A stretch of 44,020 nt of DNA from an uncultured Granulicella sp. (GTDB lineage Bacteria; Acidobacteriota; Terriglobia; Terriglobales; Acidobacteriaceae): positions 7,374 through 51,393 of the forward strand of contig CALMON010000025.1 of the NCBI GenBank assembly GCA_937871785.1, read 5' to 3'. Shown one piece after another: positions 40,705 to 44,020 of this stretch. The notes below the pieces were generated by a model, which did no database searches, was not told the DNA's origin, and saw only the letters and a list, made by a program, of their open reading frames with translations. The stretch's first letter is position 1. Each line of letters opens with the position of its first letter. A program made the position numbers and the translations under genes.

Positions 40705-43700
40705 ATGATCCCTCTTCGATGGAAATTGCTTTTAGCCGCGGCGCTTTGCGGCGGCTGCCTGTATGCGAGTGCGCAGACCACAACGGCGCGCATCTCCGGA
40801 ACCGTGACCGACGCCACCGGAGCGGCCGTCGGCCGCGCGCACATTACCGTCCACAACACCCGCACCAACCAGGACCGCGCCACCGACGCCGACGCCGCGG
40901 GCGCGTTTGCCGTGCTCTCGCTGCCGCCTTCGGACTACACCCTGCGCGCGTCCGCTCCGGGCTTCGGCCCCAATGAGCTGCCGGTCTTTACGCTGGAAGT
41001 CGGGCAGGAATTCGTTTGGACGCCGAAGCTCAAGGTCTCGGCCGACAGCACGACCGTCACGGTGGAAGCCGGCGACCTGACCACGCTCGACACCTCCAGC
41101 GCGCGTATCGGCGGCAACGTGACCGAGCGCGAAATTGAGCAGTTGCCGCTCAATGGCCGCCAGATTTCGCAGCTCTACCTGCTCACCCCCGGCGCGACCA
41201 ACACCGGCACCGGAAACTTCGACAACATCCACTTCAGCGGGCGCGCGGTGGAAGAAAACATCCTGCGCCTCGACGGCATCGAGGCGGGCTCCATCATCAG
41301 CCAGTCGCCCGGCAACCTGAACGGAGAGATTACGTCGGTCTTCCGGCTGCAGCAGTCGCTTGAAGCCGTGCAGGAGTTCCGGGTGGACTCGTCGAGCTAC
41401 CCGGCGGAGCTCGGCACCGGTACCGGCGGGCAGATCAGCTTTATTTCGAAGTCGGGCAGCAACCAGCTTCACGGGTCGGTCTTCGAATACATCCGCAACG
41501 ACTACTTCGATGCCCGTAACGACTACATCCCCGCGCCCGGCAATACCAAGTTCAGGCTCAACCAGTTCGGCGGCTCGCTGGGTGGCGCGCTCATCAAGGA
41601 CAAGCTCTTTGCCTTCGGCGCGTACGAGGGGCTGCGGCAGGTCTATACGTCTCCCTTTACCCAATCGACGATCAGCAACTACGCCCGCACGCTCGTCACG
41701 GCTGCGCTTCAGCCTGTTCTGGCTGCGTATCCGAACGACCCTGGCAATCTCGCGACGGAGCAGGCAGCCGGTATCAATACTGTGCTGGTCACGGCCATCG
41801 GACAGAATCGCATCCAGGAAGACTTCGGCGATATCCGTTTCGACTACCGCCTGAACGACCGCTACAGCTTTTACGCGCGCTACAACCGCGACCAGGGCAA
41901 CTCGTCGCAGGTGCAGGATGCTTCGCTGAGCCGGTTCGGCGAAGTTCTGGTGCCGCAGAACGGCGTGCTCGCCTTCAACCAGGTGCTGAACGCGAAGACC
42001 TTCAACGAAACCAAGTTCGGCTTCAACAGCGTGAAGGAGCGTGTGACCGGAACGGCGGGGCCGAGCCCGAACGCGAACCTGAGCGCGAGCCGCATCGCCG
42101 TCGCCGGGCTCACCAACGTCGGCGCGCTGATCAGCCTGTCGAGCTCGTTCAACGGCATCGGCGCACCGTACACGGCGCAGAGCTATAGCTATATCGACAA
42201 CTTTTCGCGTGTCATCGGCAGCCACAACACCAAGTTCGGCGTGGAGGTCCGTCCGCTGAGCCTGTACAACGACCAGATTGGCGGCACCACCTATACCTAC
42301 AACAGCCTTACGGCCTTTGAAATGAACGCGCCGGCGATGATCCAGTTCTACGGCAACCTGTCGGACCCGAGCCCCTTTACCGGCTTGAGCGGCAACGCGC
42401 ACCTGCGGCAGGAGTACTACATCGGCTACGCGGAAGACGAGTGGAAAGCGCGTCCGAACCTGACGTTCAGCTACGGTCTGCGCTACGAGTATTACTCGCC
42501 GCTGCACGAGCTGCGCAACAAGGATGTGGTCTTCAGCATTCCTCTCGGCACCATTCTTCCCGGCTACGCGGGCGACTGGTACGGCAGCTCGACCAAGAAT
42601 TTCGGCCCGCGCTTCGGCATGACGTTTTCACCCGACATGTTCCATCAGAAGACCGTCATCCGCGCCGGCGCCGGCATTTTCTTCGGCCCCGGCCAGACCG
42701 AAGACCAGCTCCAGCCCGAAGCCAACGACCGCGTGCAGACCACCTTCACCACCGGCAAGGTGTACCCCATCAACCCGGCCACCGACGTCTACGCCACTTA
42801 CAACATCAACAGCCCCACGCTGAACTACCAGCCTCGCGCGTATGCGGCAAACTACGTGATCCCGGAGCGCGTCGGGACCTATACCGTTTCCGTCGAGCAG
42901 GAGCTGCCGTCGAAGCTGCAGTTTATGGTGGCGTACGTCGGCTCGGTGGGCCGCAATCTGTTCCAGCGGTCGATCACCAACACCATCACGGGCGTCTTCC
43001 AGAACCCGGCGACAGGCGCGGGAACGGCGATCCGGCAATTCACCGTCGGGGGCACGCCGACCGTGGTCAACGCTGCGGGTACGATCACCACACCGGGCGC
43101 GGCGGGAACCAACCGCTTCGCGGAAATCGACTACAAAACGTCGCACGGCGCGGACAGCTACAACTCCGTGCAGAGCACCTTGCAGCGCCGCTACAATTCC
43201 GGCTTCAGCTTTGGCGCGCAGTACACGTTCGCCAAAGAACTGGGCACGACCAGCGGATCGAACGAAGCGACCACCACAGGCGATCCGTTCGATTTCTCGA
43301 CCGAGTACGGCCGCGGCACCAATGACATTCGCCACTACCTCAATGCGAGCGCGCTGTACGACCTGCCCTTCGGCCACGGCCGCAAGTTCGGGCTGAACGG
43401 CTTCAAGGACGAACTGCTCGGCGGCTACCAGATCGGCGGCATCCTGAACGTGCGCAGCGGCCTGCCGATCGATGTGCTGATCACGCGGCCCGACCTGGCG
43501 TACGTCGGCAACGCGGGAACGGCGATTGCCGGGCAGGTTTTCAGCGCGCCTGTGCTGACCGCGGGCGTGGTACAAACGACGGCCGTCGTCAACGTGCCGG
43601 GCGGCGGCAATACGCGCAATATTCGTCGGCCGAACGTGGTCCCGGGCGTCAGCCCGTACCTCAACCGCTACGTCACAACGGGAACGACGACGAACTTTTC

Positions 43701-44020
43701 CTATCTCAACCCCGCGGCGTTTTCGGTGCCCGCGCCAGGCACCTTCGGCAACGCGCGCCGCAACGGCTACGACGGTCCGGGTCTCGCGCAGTTCGACCTG
43801 ACCCTGGCGAAGACGTTCCGCCTCGTGGAGCGCACCAGCCTCGAGCTCAAGGCCGATGCGTACGACATCTTCAACCACGCCAACCTCGCAAACCCCGGCA
43901 CCGTGCGCCTGACGCAGGGCATTCCGGCGGCTCCGGGAGCGGCCAACACCGTGCAGCCGGGAACGCCGTATACCGGCCTCGCGGCAGCGGGTACGTCGTT
44001 CGGGGTGGAAGGCAATACGG
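40705..44020 (+). CDS. Oar-like TonB-dependent receptor with carboxypeptidase-regulatory-like domain (3' end outside window)
   Basis: The frame is open from ATG 40705 to the window end, over 1100 residues, with no stop, so the gene is cut by the edge. A signal peptide is followed by a beta-sandwich ARISGTVTDATGAAVGRAHI (res. ~27-46) through LPPSDYTLRASAPGF, the CarboxypepD_reg-like domain typical of Acidobacteria. The plug region has EREIEQLPLNGRQ and LDGIEAGS...GGQISFISKSGSNQLHGS. The rest alternates short polar turns with aromatic-ended beta strands (FGGSLGGALIKDKLFAFGAY, YGLRYEYYSP, FGPRFGMTFSP), as in a 22-strand barrel. YDIFNHANLANP near the end is typical close to the C-terminus of these receptors. 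Substrate unknown; uptake of oligosaccharides or siderophore-like ligands is possible. Confidence 0.93.
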   Translation, partial: MIPLRWKLLLAAALCGGCLYASAQTTTARISGTVTDATGAAVGRAHITVHNTRTNQDRATDADAAGAFAVLSLPPSDYTLRASAPGFGPNELPVFTLEVGQEFVWTPKLKVSADSTTVTVEAGDLTTLDTSSARIGGNVTEREIEQLPLNGRQISQLYLLTPGATNTGTGNFDNIHFSGRAVEENILRLDGIEAGSIISQSPGNLNGEITSVFRLQQSLEAVQEFRVDSSSYPAELGTGTGGQISFISKSGSNQLHGSVFEYIRNDYFDARNDYIPAPGNTKFRLNQFGGSLGGALIKDKLFAFGAYEGLRQVYTSPFTQSTISNYARTLVTAALQPVLAAYPNDPGNLATEQAAGINTVLVTAIGQNRIQEDFGDIRFDYRLNDRYSFYARYNRDQGNSSQVQDASLSRFGEVLVPQNGVLAFNQVLNAKTFNETKFGFNSVKERVTGTAGPSPNANLSASRIAVAGLTNVGALISLSSSFNGIGAPYTAQSYSYIDNFSRVIGSHNTKFGVEVRPLSLYNDQIGGTTYTYNSLTAFEMNAPAMIQFYGNLSDPSPFTGLSGNAHLRQEYYIGYAEDEWKARPNLTFSYGLRYEYYSPLHELRNKDVVFSIPLGTILPGYAGDWYGSSTKNFGPRFGMTFSPDMFHQKTVIRAGAGIFFGPGQTEDQLQPEANDRVQTTFTTGKVYPINPATDVYATYNINSPTLNYQPRAYAANYVIPERVGTYTVSVEQELPSKLQFMVAYVGSVGRNLFQRSITNTITGVFQNPATGAGTAIRQFTVGGTPTVVNAAGTITTPGAAGTNRFAEIDYKTSHGADSYNSVQSTLQRRYNSGFSFGAQYTFAKELGTTSGSNEATTTGDPFDFSTEYGRGTNDIRHYLNASALYDLPFGHGRKFGLNGFKDELLGGYQIGGILNVRSGLPIDVLITRPDLAYVGNAGTAIAGQVFSAPVLTAGVVQTTAVVNVPGGGNTRNIRRPNVVPGVSPYLNRYVTTGTTTNFSYLNPAAFSVPAPGTFGNARRNGYDGPGLAQFDLTLAKTFRLVERTSLELKADAYDIFNHANLANPGTVRLTQGIPAAPGAANTVQPGTPYTGLAAAGTSFGVEGNT

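Noticed and set aside
40705-44020. TonB-dependent receptor as the uptake porin of the sulfatase/GH51 locus
   Set aside because: It is more than 20 kb away, has no copy of the TATAGA element upstream, and such receptors are numerous in Acidobacteria; no link can be supported.

Overview
The window is a high-GC, densely coded stretch of a bacterial chromosome. I infer a member of the Acidobacteriota, probably Terriglobia/Acidobacteriaceae. The grounds are an Oar-type TonB-dependent receptor with an N-terminal carboxypeptidase-regulatory-like domain, a 'VWFA-related acidobacterial domain' protein, a TolC of the type common in that phylum, and short dispersed TGTCATTCCGCAGCG-type intergenic repeats. 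No tRNA, rRNA, CRISPR array, phage gene or insertion sequence was seen.

Layout. (1) 1-4.5 kb: the 3' end of a tolC-like gene, typA/bipA (minus) and a lone circularly permuted ATP-grasp gene. (2) 4.5-18.0 kb: a polysaccharide-degradation locus. It has a GntR/FCD regulator, a sugar-porter MFS transporter, two GH51 arabinofuranosidases (one Tat, one Sec), three Tat-exported type I sulfatases, a secreted VWFA-related protein and the remnant of a fourth sulfatase. (3) 18.1-20.2 kb: two small membrane proteins of unknown role and an aldose 1-epimerase. (4) 20.4-29.0 kb: a full phosphate module pit-phoB-phoR-pstS-pstC-pstA-pstB-phoU. (5) 29.0-29.8 kb: a decayed secreted-protein gene. (6) 29.9-40.3 kb: exopolysaccharide genes. 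These are a Wzy/ligase-like membrane protein (minus), a phosphopantetheinyl transferase, and a tight operon of WecG-type glycosyltransferase fused to a STAS-like domain, Wza-like exporter, a very long Wzc-like protein with a degenerate P-loop, hexapeptide acetyltransferase and GT2. (7) 40.7 kb to the end: an Oar-like TonB-dependent receptor that runs off the window.

The most interesting part is region 2. Four promoters there carry the same 14-16 bp tandem element (TATAGAN-TANAGAT) overlapping the -10 region of a sigma70-like promoter. The four lie in front of gntR, the MFS-GH51 operon, the sulfatase-VWFA operon and the sulfatase-sulfatase-GH51 operon. I infer a compact regulon for a sulfated, arabinose-containing polysaccharide: secreted sulfatases remove sulfate, GH51 enzymes release L-arabinose, the MFS protein imports it, and the GntR protein at the end of the locus controls all four transcription units.

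The phosphate module combines low-affinity (Pit) and high-affinity (Pst) uptake with its own two-component system. The EPS operon joins synthesis, modification and export of a surface polysaccharide.
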